A stretch of DNA of 64,000 nt from Clostridiales bacterium (lineage in GTDB: Bacteria > Bacillota > Clostridia > Lachnospirales > Lachnospiraceae). The notes below the pieces were generated by a model. That model was not told the DNA's origin and made no database searches. It worked only from the letters and a program-made list of their open reading frames with translations. Below are positions 26,901 to 34,294 of the stretch, piece by piece (position 1 is the first letter of the stretch; every line of letters starts with the position of its first letter). Location: the NCBI GenBank assembly GCA_015655075.1, contig JAATFT010000049.1, forward strand, positions 1 to 64,000, given 5' to 3'. Position numbers and translations under genes: made by a program.

Positions 26901-27266
26901 AAATGGGCCGGTAAGGCTCTTGCGCAAATTATACATATCTTTGAATCAGAGGAGCAGTATACCGGTTTCCCCATGAACGCTTCATCCCGTTGTCTTACTC
27001 TTGGATATGTTTATTTATTTAAACAGGACCTTAAAAAAGCGGAAGAATATTTTACAAAATCCTTTACGGTAAAGCCTTGCAGGAACTGCGAATATTATTA
27101 TTGTTATGAGGGATATTTCGGGTTAGGACTGGTCTATGAAAAGAGGAATATGCCGGAAAAAGCATTGGAATGCTATAAAAAAGTACTGGATGTCAACTGG
27201 AATTTAAAAAAATGCAAAAGAAAAATGAACGCCCTGAAAAAAGCATTTGATAAGCGCAGCAGGTAA
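23919..27266 (+). CDS. Giant J-like domain / tetratricopeptide repeat protein, HscC partner
   Basis: A 1115-residue protein. Residues 1-55 form a J-like domain (MIWKILGI, VIKQAYRKKL, FMKLRKAYEEAL) in which the canonical HPD is NPED. From ~200 to the C-terminus there are many TPR units, with patterns such as YHYNIGRCLEG, AYRIWNRILEVCPDHY and KALECYKKVLDV. The start at 23919 follows GAGGGGAGTGAGT. It lies 80 nt before an HscC-type Hsp70. It probably recruits client proteins through the TPRs and stimulates that Hsp70, as DjlB/DjlC do for HscC in E. coli. A small hairpin (AGCGGA/TCCGCT) sits between the two genes. Confidence 0.82.
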   Translation: MNKQMIWKILGIEETKEESVIKQAYRKKLTLVNPEDNAQDFMKLRKAYEEALQFIKMEETGEDKDKETGKDKTEIEIWLEKADGIYWDIHKRIDVKLWEELLHNNVCIGLDTSLEAGEKLLAFLTDHYYLPQSVWQVLDQEFRFAEEKERLCEKFPEDFIDYVMNQVQTTNFLDYNLFEVKAGENVDSYIKKYYEIKGILDRNVSEEMSKLSELFEEIDTYQVYHPYTDVEKMRFFLKTSREHGADIAQKLIEKYPDDIYILYYFGKVKWNNNDYLEAYRIWNRILEVCPDHYSAKAGIVQYFLKTEEYEKARDMATDLLEIFRNDQEMMLCLREANQHLISLYTSLCLGENKRDPKLRIDLGWCFFQNERYEECERTLEEVPEEDRNTYDYMYLSGRNYIARKKYEKSLEYFLSCLAILKNVNEDSLEEEKKRLNRLGFICYCIAQCYKENGQYDTSLSYFKDAIEKEENYGDRFFYMDQLCALYLKMDKNEESIDVCDQIIKEDKNYYPAYLHRQEGYFNLKNLQCVMNDFYSCTDIFPGFVKPYVLAAKALYFAYRYEESKNIILMAWKAGLSSNELELCYIRDLRYLADTQENIDEAVQLAKALKERLNQEDNDIEDISEVDFEIARLYVDGGEEEKALEFLNYAVRQNPSNSRYQLLKAGIYLEKGEYQKALNYYMTLEKELSENADYHYNIGRCLEGVASTAKALKEYKKALEIDPQHRLANNYIMNIYQRLYKTTEKSKYYEEAVLYADRQLEILENCYSYVERGLLFLDGYELEKAIADFEKGAQLNKEDLFTHNNAGYSYKILRELDKGIEELKKAVSMAEPGQTILPYGNLASCYEISEQYEKAIECLDQAIVMFPENADMYERKGEIYTKMGQYKKAVEAYKKLYDFSGKDRCDVYIRIGDVYESAGCNVRAFLYYKRAIYKNSKSAEAFCAYGSFRRNLGHYRKAVSCFTQAVIYTDKNDYAKRCIDLAFVYWEREKLKKAEKWAGKALAQIIHIFESEEQYTGFPMNASSRCLTLGYVYLFKQDLKKAEEYFTKSFTVKPCRNCEYYYCYEGYFGLGLVYEKRNMPEKALECYKKVLDVNWNLKKCKRKMNALKKAFDKRSR

Positions 27267-27346
27267 ATCCCGGCCATGCTGGTATGGTTATGAGCAAGTA
27301 GCGTAGCGGACCCGGAATATCCGCTTTAAAAGAAACGAGGTTTTAT

Positions 27347-29038
27347 ATGATTATTGGAATTGATTTAGGAACGACAAACAGTCTGGCTGCATATTTTACC
27401 GAAAACGGTCCCCAAATTATTCCCAACCGCTTAGGAAAACATCTGACCCCGTCTGTGGTCAGTATTGACGAAAAGGACCAGATTTATGTGGGGGAAACGG
27501 CTAAGGAAAGGATGCTTATTTTTCCGGAGAGTGCCGCCGGCATTTTTAAACGGGATATGGGAAGCCATAGAAAGTACACTCTGGGGAAAAAGGAATTTAC
27601 GGCGGAGGAATTATCCTCCTTTATTCTAAAAGCTTTGAAGGAAGATGCACAAGCTTATTTAAATGAGAAAGTAACGGAGGCGGTTATCAGTGTTCCGGCT
27701 TATTTTAATAATGAAAGAAGAAGGGCGACAAAACATGCCGGCGAGCTGGCGGGACTTACGGTTGAACGGATTATCAGCGAGCCTACCGCCGCGGCTGTTT
27801 CTTATGGATTATACCAAAATAAAGAAAATGCAAAATTTCTGGTTTTTGACTTAGGCGGCGGTACGTTTGACGTGTCCATTTTGGAATTATTTGATTCCAT
27901 CATTGAGGTAAGAGCGGTGGCAGGAGATAATTTTTTAGGCGGGGAGGAATTTACCCAGGTACTGGAGCAGATGTTTTATGAACATAAAAAGATTGATAAA
28001 AGCAGTCTTAGCTTGAAAACCTTAGGGTATGTTCATAAGCAGGCCGAAATATGCAAGCTTGGATTTTCGGAAAACAGGATCTCGAAAATGATTTGTAATA
28101 TTAACGGCGAACAGGTGGAATATACGGTTGATACGCAGGAATATGAGAAGAACTGCGAAGGACTGTTTGAAAAAATGAGACAGCCCATAAAGCGGAGTCT
28201 GGCGGATGCCAATATTCGTGTCGCCGATATAGATAAAGTGGTTTTAGTGGGCGGCGGCACTAAATTATGGATCGTGCGTAAATTCGTCAGCAAGCTGTTT
28301 GGGATTATTCCGGATACCAATATTAACCCGGACGAAGCGGTGGCGCTGGGGGCGGCGATTCAGGGTGCCATGAAGGAAAGGGATAAAGCCGTAAAAGAGA
28401 TTATTTTAACGGACGTCTGCCCCTTTACTCTGGGAACTGAGGTCGTTTTGGACCGGGGCAATGACCGTATGGAAAACGGGCATTTTTGTCCGATTATTGA
28501 ACGGAATACAACAATCCCGGCCAGCCGGACCGAGCGTTTGTATACGGTAAAGGATAATCAGACAAAGATACGGATAAATATTTTACAGGGAGAGAGCCGG
28601 TTTGCCCGCAACAATTTGTCCCTTGGGGAATTAGTGATAGAAGTGCCCGCCGCAAAAGCGGGACAGGAGGCGGTGGACGTTACCTATACTTATGATATAA
28701 ACGCTATTTTAGAGGTGGAGGTTAAGATAATCTCTACCGGAAAATCGGTAAGGAAGGTAATTAAGAGCCAGTATACCCAATTGGATGATGAAGAAATAGA
28801 AAAGCGCCTTAAGGAGATTTCTTATTTAAAAATACATCCAAGGGACAAGGAGGAAAATAAGCTCCTTCTGTTAAAGGGGGAAGGGCTTTATGAAGAAAGC
28901 ATCGGCATGGACCGTATCCGGATTGAAAAGGCGCTTCAGAAATTTGAGGATGCTTTGAACACACAGAATTATACTATTATTGAAGGGGCTAAAAAAGAGT
29001 ATAAGGAGTTCTTAAAAGAAATGGAGGAACAAGAATAA
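27347..29038 (+). CDS. hscC: Hsp70-family chaperone, HscC type
   Basis: A 563-residue Hsp70, shorter than DnaK (~610) because the C-terminal lid is reduced. The ATPase domain has GIDLGTTNSLAAYF, the loop DLGGGTFDVSILELF and VLVGGGTKLWIVRKF. The substrate domain has CPFTLGTE and an NTTIPASRTE segment. HscC-type features include NSLAAYF after the phosphate loop. It forms a two-gene unit with the J/TPR protein upstream. Confidence 0.85.
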   Translation: MIIGIDLGTTNSLAAYFTENGPQIIPNRLGKHLTPSVVSIDEKDQIYVGETAKERMLIFPESAAGIFKRDMGSHRKYTLGKKEFTAEELSSFILKALKEDAQAYLNEKVTEAVISVPAYFNNERRRATKHAGELAGLTVERIISEPTAAAVSYGLYQNKENAKFLVFDLGGGTFDVSILELFDSIIEVRAVAGDNFLGGEEFTQVLEQMFYEHKKIDKSSLSLKTLGYVHKQAEICKLGFSENRISKMICNINGEQVEYTVDTQEYEKNCEGLFEKMRQPIKRSLADANIRVADIDKVVLVGGGTKLWIVRKFVSKLFGIIPDTNINPDEAVALGAAIQGAMKERDKAVKEIILTDVCPFTLGTEVVLDRGNDRMENGHFCPIIERNTTIPASRTERLYTVKDNQTKIRINILQGESRFARNNLSLGELVIEVPAAKAGQEAVDVTYTYDINAILEVEVKIISTGKSVRKVIKSQYTQLDDEEIEKRLKEISYLKIHPRDKEENKLLLLKGEGLYEESIGMDRIRIEKALQKFEDALNTQNYTIIEGAKKEYKEFLKEMEEQE

Positions 29039-29271
29039 AATATATTTATCCAAAGTATATTTTCCCGGTATACGGGACAAATGCAGGAAGGAAAATAATT
29101 CCAAAACCAAGGCGGCTTCCAGATATAGCCAAAAGACTTTTGCATTGGAAAGGTTCCTTTATGACACTTAAACTCCAGAAATTGCGCCAGGAGTGAAATT
29201 TAACTGCGTTAAATAGCGGAATTGTTGATAAAGTATCTCGTAAACAAAACGGACACGCGGCACTTTGATTA

Positions 29272-29757
29272 TCAATAATAATTTTTAAAAATAGTATTTC
29301 TGCGCTTATTCAGTACAAACAATAATATTAATCCCAATACACCGCAGGATATTACCTCACCGGCGCCGACGGTTAACATCATAAAGGGAATGGGTAATGC
29401 CATGCCGTAAGCGTACCGGAGTATCCAGGGAATAATAATTGAATTTGCTAAAATAGGAGGAACAGGAACAAGAAATTTCTGCTTTCTTAATACATAGGAA
29501 CCAATTGCCCCGATTAAGGTTGCCGCAGACCCAAAGATGATATCAAGTATATCTGCCCCCGTAAGAAGATTTGCCAATAAGCATCCAACGGTTACCCCCG
29601 GTATGGCCGCGGGCGTAAAATAAGGCAATACGGTGAGTGCCTCAGCAATCCTTACCTGTATGTAGGAAAAGCTGATTGGTTTAAAGACATAAACCAGAAC
29701 AACATAAATAGCTGCGATTAAGGCAGCCTGAGTGATAAATTGAGTTTTGTTTTTCAT
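29272..29757 (-). CDS. queT: QueT-family transporter (queuosine precursor, ECF S-component)
   Basis: A 161-residue membrane protein with five or six helices and the QueT signature QVRIAEALTVLPYF followed by IPGVTVGCLLANLL. It imports preQ1 or a related queuine precursor, probably with a shared ECF module encoded elsewhere. AAAGGAG precedes the ATG on the reverse strand. An integrative element now separates it from what looks like its native promoter and leader at 40556-40666. An element-borne leader and promoter (29773-29885) take their place. Confidence 0.85.
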   Translation of the reverse strand: MKNKTQFITQAALIAAIYVVLVYVFKPISFSYIQVRIAEALTVLPYFTPAAIPGVTVGCLLANLLTGADILDIIFGSAATLIGAIGSYVLRKQKFLVPVPPILANSIIIPWILRYAYGMALPIPFMMLTVGAGEVISCGVLGLILLFVLNKRRNTIFKNYY

Positions 29758-29772
29758 ATGAAAATCTCCTTT

Positions 29773-29787
29773 AGTTTTGTTTTACGT
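29773..29787 (+). repeat. Putative attL core
   Basis: This 15-bp sequence is identical to the one at 40556. It lies immediately upstream of the queT Shine-Dalgarno. Confidence 0.7.
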
Positions 29788-29856
29788 GTGGAAGGTCTCG
29801 AACACACGAATTTATAAGTTGGAAACCTTGTGTTTGTGAGGGTTTACAACGTTCAT
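29773..29856 (-). ncRNA. Structured leader upstream of queT, element-side copy
   Basis: The RNA runs leftward toward queT. It contains the stem CGTGTG/CACACG (29785-29790 with 29803-29808), an ACCTTCC apical loop and a GG/CC mini-stem near 29821-29827. It ends in an A-rich AAAACAAAACT tail directly before the Shine-Dalgarno. The copy at 40556-40638 has the same layout with compensatory changes. The position before queT suggests a queuosine-precursor riboswitch; the tail and stem order recall preQ1-I, but the class is not proven. Confidence 0.55.
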
Positions 29857-29885
29857 ACTATAACACAAAGAGAGGTAAAAAGCAA
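29857..29885 (-). promoter_or_regulatory. Element-borne promoter for queT
   Basis: On the reverse strand, TTGCTT (29885-29880), a 17-nt spacer and TATAGT (29862-29857) direct transcription into the leader and queT. It lies inside the integrative element. Confidence 0.65.
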
Positions 29886-29889
29886 CTTA

Positions 29890-29912
29890 TACAACAATTC
29901 TACAACAATTTT
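29890..29912. repeat. Integrase arm-type sites, left end
   Basis: TACAACAATT is repeated twice in tandem. It is matched near the right end at 40441-40464, as expected for Tn916-like integrase arm sites. Confidence 0.6.
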
Positions 29913-29939
29913 GTTTTCAAAGTCTTCTATGACTAAAAA

Positions 29940-30875
29940 TTAAGATACCATATTTTTTCTATGGTTGTCCAAAAATGTTGTTAGACACGAGGGAGTAATG
30001 GCATATTGACTTAATTCACTTAATCTATTTGATGTAATATTTAGCTTAACGCATCTTAATTTTGATTCAAAGTATGTAGTAGTATTATTTAGTTCCTTAA
30101 GGTTATTAAGAATTGATATCATAAAATCTAATTGATTTTTTCCTCTGAATAATACGTCATATGAACCTTTGGTAACTAAGTCTTGCTTACAATGTTCCAA
30201 GTCATCATTATTTATCGATAGAGCATTCATTATATCACTAATAGTCTTATTATATTTTTCTGACTTTATGATTTTGTCTATTTTTGAAACATATAAGTGA
30301 TTAGTTTTGACGCTTCCAAATTTAAAATTACTGTTTGAATTTGATTTCATTCTTCGAAATAGTACAAGTGAATTAAACTCTATCATTCCTTCATTAAATT
30401 CCGAAAATCTAAGTCTAAAATCTTTAATACATTTAGTATAATCATTATCAGAAATATTTAAGCCAAATTCGCTTTGAATAATCTGTTGAAAACAGCTTTC
30501 ACATGCATACAAATTTTCAATTGAATAACAGGGTGTTTCATATAAATCTTCATCTGCACTTTTCATACTCAAATCATAATCTCTATCAATAAAAAACATT
30601 TTGCTAATTTTATCATATAGATTATCACTTTTTATTTTATTCATTAATTTTAATACCTCTTTCTTGTTTCCAACAGCGAATGGGATAAAGTATGAAGAAA
30701 AATAGCTTCTTATTCTTGAATTGTAATATTTTCCATCTTCTCCTTCAAAAAAGCAAAATGCATGAGTTGAAAAATATTCCTTATTATCAGTAAATTTTAT
30801 AAAAACAGAATTAGCACTCTCACGAGCTTGTCTCATATCCTCAATTTCCAATACTTCATTATCATCTAAAGACAT
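29940..30875 (-). CDS. ariB: DUF4435 protein, AriB-like effector of a PARIS defence system
   Basis: A 311-residue DUF4435 (Toprim-like) protein. Visible elements are FCFFEGEDGKYY near residue 40, VGNKKEVLKLM, the acidic FFIDRDYD motif (~117-124) and CYSIENLYA. In PARIS, AriB is released from the AriA ATPase when phage anti-restriction proteins are sensed, and it then shuts the cell down. Its Shine-Dalgarno AAGGAG lies in the last codons of the upstream ATPase gene, so the two are translationally coupled. The pairing and gene order support the call; a structure prediction would confirm it. Confidence 0.78.
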   Translation of the reverse strand: MSLDDNEVLEIEDMRQARESANSVFIKFTDNKEYFSTHAFCFFEGEDGKYYNSRIRSYFSSYFIPFAVGNKKEVLKLMNKIKSDNLYDKISKMFFIDRDYDLSMKSADEDLYETPCYSIENLYACESCFQQIIQSEFGLNISDNDYTKCIKDFRLRFSEFNEGMIEFNSLVLFRRMKSNSNSNFKFGSVKTNHLYVSKIDKIIKSEKYNKTISDIMNALSINNDDLEHCKQDLVTKGSYDVLFRGKNQLDFMISILNNLKELNNTTTYFESKLRCVKLNITSNRLSELSQYAITPSCLTTFLDNHRKNMVS

Positions 30876-32303
30876 TTATTTATGCTCCTTGGTATTTTTA
30901 ATATATTTACGCATTTCTTTTGAATCAAAATCAAATTCATTCTCAAATATAAAAGGAGAATGAGTTACAGTTAGTAAGAGTTTGCAATTATTCGACCTCA
31001 TAATATCAGGCAAAAGCATAGATTGCCATTTAATAGATAATGATAGCTCTGGCTCATCAATAATAACAATACTGTTGGTTTCATTTTCTAAGTATAATTT
31101 TGAAAACAATGATACTATTTGCTTTTCACCTGAAGATAATTGTGTTAATTCAATAGTGTGAGAGGAGAGTACTCCTTCTGATAAAAGATGTATTTTTAAA
31201 CTTAATTCACTTTGATTATAGTAAAATTTCTTTCCGTTTAGGTATTTATTACACGTGTTAGAAAAATTTTTAATCCTATCATCATATTTTTTTTGAACTT
31301 GGTAATTTGATATTAGCTTATCAATTAAGTTTAGTAGATATATATATTCATCTTTATATATGTCCTTAGTACTAATTAGATTAATAATTTTGTCTTTGTA
31401 CTCCGGTTCTATTACATTCCCCATTCTGTCTAATACAATTTTTACTGTTTCAGTATCGTATAGTTTTTGAGATATAATATTTATATTGCTTGAAGCAGCA
31501 AATTGTTTTAACAAAACACCTGTCATCTTGTTAAATCCGTCCATTGCTACATATCGTATGCTATTTAATATTTCATCAATAGCAGCCTGAACATCAGCCA
31601 TTCCAAATTTTATTAAAAGTTCATTATTATGAAATTTTTCAGGATTTATATTTAAATTAGCAAAATCATCTTCTATGCGTCTGTAGGTTGGTAGATATAT
31701 TATTTTCTGTTTAATGTTTTGGTTTATAGAAAGAACTAGCTTTTTTATCTTATCAGGGTTTCCCTTAGAGCTATTTCCATGTTTTATATTTATGCTTATA
31801 TATTCCAAAAGCCTATTCCTTGCATATGAAACTGGGACATCAAGCATTCTTGCAACTTTTCTTGATAAAGTTTCTATTTCTAGTTCATTATTGTAATCAA
31901 AGTCAGATAAACCATTTTCTGCTGTTATATCTAATAATAATTCCTCAAGAACATGATTAAAATACGAGTCCTCTCTCATTCTACCATTTATAGGACTTCG
32001 TCTTTTATTGTACATAGTTAAGTCTGAATTAGATATTATGTGAGGTTCATCTTCATTTGTAAATTTTATGTGAATAGTGTTGAAATTAATTTGAGATAAT
32101 TTTAAAAATTTTTTTTCTAATAGATAATATATACAATTTAATATAGTTGTCTTTCCAAGTCCATTTTCACCAATATATATATTGACTTCTTTTTCAAATG
32201 GTAATTCGACATCATATCGGTCAAAAAGTCCATAAATATTGATATACTCTAAACCAGTTTCATTCATTTTATTTATTACCTTTTCTTCATCAATATTACA
32301 CAT
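30876..32303 (-). CDS. ariA: AAA_15/OLD-like ATPase, AriA-like sensor of a PARIS defence system
   Basis: A 475-residue SMC/RecF-like ATPase. It begins GLFDRYDVELPF with a Walker A GENGLGKTT near residue 45, then the ABC signature QLSSGEKQIVSLF and Walker B IVIIDEPELSL near 400-425. The middle region is helical. ATG at 32303 follows AAAGAGGTG; a GTG at 32312 overlaps that site and is less likely. With the DUF4435 gene directly downstream it makes the two-gene PARIS arrangement, carried as cargo beside attL. Confidence 0.78.
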   Translation of the reverse strand: MCNIDEEKVINKMNETGLEYINIYGLFDRYDVELPFEKEVNIYIGENGLGKTTILNCIYYLLEKKFLKLSQINFNTIHIKFTNEDEPHIISNSDLTMYNKRRSPINGRMREDSYFNHVLEELLLDITAENGLSDFDYNNELEIETLSRKVARMLDVPVSYARNRLLEYISINIKHGNSSKGNPDKIKKLVLSINQNIKQKIIYLPTYRRIEDDFANLNINPEKFHNNELLIKFGMADVQAAIDEILNSIRYVAMDGFNKMTGVLLKQFAASSNINIISQKLYDTETVKIVLDRMGNVIEPEYKDKIINLISTKDIYKDEYIYLLNLIDKLISNYQVQKKYDDRIKNFSNTCNKYLNGKKFYYNQSELSLKIHLLSEGVLSSHTIELTQLSSGEKQIVSLFSKLYLENETNSIVIIDEPELSLSIKWQSMLLPDIMRSNNCKLLLTVTHSPFIFENEFDFDSKEMRKYIKNTKEHK

Positions 32304-32616
32304 TATATGCACCTCTTTCTATATTTATTAAATTTTTTCCTTATCAATGATTTCTTTAGCCTAAATTCAAAATATATTAATATAGACCTTTCTTTCATAC
32401 TCTAAAGTCATGATTTCTTATACATTCTACCATAAGTAAGACTTATATTATAGGAAAAATATATAAAATTTTTAGAGCTACCCAGTTGCTAATATAGAAA
32501 CCCAGTTCTTAGTTCCGAACCCCAGTGTTCTTATTATTTAGAATATATTGACCTAAGCAAGTCACTAAACTGTATTTTTGTACGTTTTTAAGTAAATTTG
32601 AAAGGAGTTGTTGATT
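32304..32616. other. Intergenic with three 20-bp phased repeats
   Basis: CCCAGT(T/G) starts at 32481, 32501 and 32521, exactly 20 bp apart (about two helical turns), in otherwise AT-rich DNA between the divergent AriA and J-domain genes. They could be protein-binding iterons. No gene is seen. Confidence 0.55.
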
Positions 32617-33093
32617 ATGAAGTGGTTTCACGAAGTAAACAATATGGATGAATTAAGGGGACAGTTTAAAAAACTATTATTAAAACATCATCCAGACAAT
32701 GGAGGTAGTGTGTCCGATATGCAGGAAATCAATGCAGAATATGACCTTTTATTTGACCATCTAAAGGCTGAAAACAAGTCAGATGGTCAATCGTATACCT
32801 TTGACGAAAATGAGGAGAATCAAGAGTTTAAGGATGTTATCAATTTTATTATAGGCTACCAGATCAAAATTGAAATCATTGGGTCATGGGTATGGTGTTT
32901 TGAATCCTACGCTTGCAAGGAGCAATTAAAAGAATTAGGTTTTAAATATGCACCTAAGAAAAAAGCTTGGTGTTGGCATTATGGAGATTATAAACGTCAT
33001 CATAGGCAAGAAATCAGCCTTGAAGATATTCGCATGAAGTACGGAAGCCAAACAGTCAGCCATAAAGAGAAGCAATATGCGTTAAACCAGTAA
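32617..33093 (+). CDS. J-domain (DnaJ-like) protein of mobile elements
   Basis: A 158-residue protein. A J domain lies at residues ~1-50 with an intact LKHHPDNGG motif (HPD). A C-terminal region with WVWCFESYACKEQLKELGF and KKKAWCWHYGD follows. Similar proteins occur in ICEs and plasmids of Firmicutes; they may engage host Hsp70 during replication. The start at 32617 follows AAAGGAG with 9-nt spacing. A short terminator (AAGCC/GGCTT then a T-run) follows at 33096. Confidence 0.78.
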   Translation: MKWFHEVNNMDELRGQFKKLLLKHHPDNGGSVSDMQEINAEYDLLFDHLKAENKSDGQSYTFDENEENQEFKDVINFIIGYQIKIEIIGSWVWCFESYACKEQLKELGFKYAPKKKAWCWHYGDYKRHHRQEISLEDIRMKYGSQTVSHKEKQYALNQ

Positions 33094-33095
33094 AT

Positions 33096-33117
33096 AAGCC
33101 ATAAGGCTTTATTTTTT
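33096..33117 (+). terminator. Small intrinsic terminator
   Basis: AAGCC-ATAA-GGCTT is followed by TATTTTTTT directly after the J-domain gene. Confidence 0.6.
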
Positions 33118-33146
33118 TGCTTAAATTTAAGAAAGGAAGTGTCAGT

Positions 33147-33320
33147 ATGTGTTATTTTCAAGGACGGTCAGCAGGGGAATATTGCTCCTGTTGCCAGAAA
33201 TGTAAGGACTACTTATCCGTATGTGCTTTTATTGTTATCAATGGATATGTGGTAGCTGAATGTGATTTTGATTTCTGTTGTTATTGTCCTCATTATGCAG
33301 TATATGGGGAAAGGAGATGA
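33147..33320 (+). CDS. Small cysteine-rich protein
   Basis: A 57-residue protein with about ten cysteines (SCCQKC, ECDFDFCCYC), suggesting a metal-binding knuckle. ATG at 33147 follows AAAGGAAGTGTCAGT. It lies in a run of small accessory genes of the element. Its function is unknown. Confidence 0.6.
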   Translation: MCYFQGRSAGEYCSCCQKCKDYLSVCAFIVINGYVVAECDFDFCCYCPHYAVYGERR

Positions 33321-33326
33321 AAGGTT

Positions 33327-33599
33327 ATGAAGTTGTTGAATTATGATACCAAGGTTTTAATTATGCGGAATATACGAAGTACTGTTAAGGAGTTTCCGAT
33401 TACCTATACTACTGCCCAATATAAAATTTTGTGCCGATTAGTTGTTCAAAAACATATAGGCAGGGAGTTCTTTTATTTTTTGTTATTAGAGTTGTACGGT
33501 CTGTCGGACTGGAAACAGTTAAATTATCAGCAAATGTATGAGTTGATACATATATTGACCTATTGGAATTATAAGAAAGGAAGAATAAGCCATGAGTAA
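33327..33599 (+). CDS. Hypothetical protein of the element
   Basis: A 90-residue protein, rich in aromatic residues and Lys, with no recognised domain. It begins 6 nt after the cysteine-rich gene and overlaps the next gene by 8 nt, so it belongs to a small operon. Confidence 0.6.
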   Translation: MKLLNYDTKVLIMRNIRSTVKEFPITYTTAQYKILCRLVVQKHIGREFFYFLLLELYGLSDWKQLNYQQMYELIHILTYWNYKKGRISHE

Positions 33600-33840
33600 A
33601 TTATTTGAAGAATTATTTGAAAGCTTAGTACAAGAGAGCAGATATGAGAAGGCAGACCAGTTGCTGACAGATGAAATTTGCAAAGCCTTAGAGCCATATA
33701 AGGAAACCATGTCACAATCGGAGTATGAACAATTTCGAGACATTTTGTTTTACATTTCTCATATGGCTATGAAACAATCTTTTGAGATTGGATTTAAGTC
33801 AGCGGTTTCCTTTATGATAGATTGCATGAGAATGGATTAA
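33592..33840 (+). CDS. Hypothetical DUF6809-like protein
   Basis: An 82-residue helical protein with the pattern LFESLVQESRYEKADQLL then QSFEIGFKSAVSFMIDCM. It resembles small DUF6809-type proteins common in Lachnospiraceae elements. GAAAGGAAG precedes the start. It converges on the XRE regulator gene with no gap. Confidence 0.6.
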   Translation: MSKLFEELFESLVQESRYEKADQLLTDEICKALEPYKETMSQSEYEQFRDILFYISHMAMKQSFEIGFKSAVSFMIDCMRMD

Positions 33841-34176
33841 CTACATAATTGCAATCATCTTTAAAATCTTTCGTTTCTTCTCATCATCAAGGTCTTTTAC
33901 TACTCTTAGAATTTCATTATCCAGTGCTAAAGATGAATTAACATACTGGTCAGCTAAGAGGTAATCTATGCTTGTATTCAAAGCATTTGCAATACCAAGC
34001 AAGATATTCAGTGAAGCTTTTGTATGGCTGTTTTCAATATTGGAGATATGAGATACGAAACAGCCTACACGTTCTGCAAGGTTCTCTTGCGTTAAATTTT
34101 GAGCGGTACGGACTTCTTTAATCCGCAATCCCAATTTTTTATAATCAATATTTTTTTTCGTTGTATTATCGGTCAA
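33841..34176 (-). CDS. XRE-family transcriptional regulator of the element
   Basis: A 111-residue Cro/CI-like protein. The helix-turn-helix at ~15-70 has GLRIKEVRTAQNLTQENLAERVG and ISNIENSHTKASL; a short helical tail follows. It is transcribed away from the surface-protein gene at 34295. It probably controls excision or transfer genes of the element. Confidence 0.82.
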   Translation of the reverse strand: MTDNTTKKNIDYKKLGLRIKEVRTAQNLTQENLAERVGCFVSHISNIENSHTKASLNILLGIANALNTSIDYLLADQYVNSSLALDNEILRVVKDLDDEKKRKILKMIAIM

Positions 34177-34294
34177 TTAAAAACACCTCCAAATTTCTTT
34201 ATATGAGTACTTTTAATTGTAAAGATAAATGAGGTGTGTTAGAATGTTCTGGAAAAGTTAAATATACTTATATAAACAATAAGGAGGAAAAGTT

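Noticed and set aside
29761-29860. A tRNA gene as the integration target
   Set aside because: No cloverleaf or GTTCRANYC T-arm could be found at either end; the target looks like a mRNA leader.
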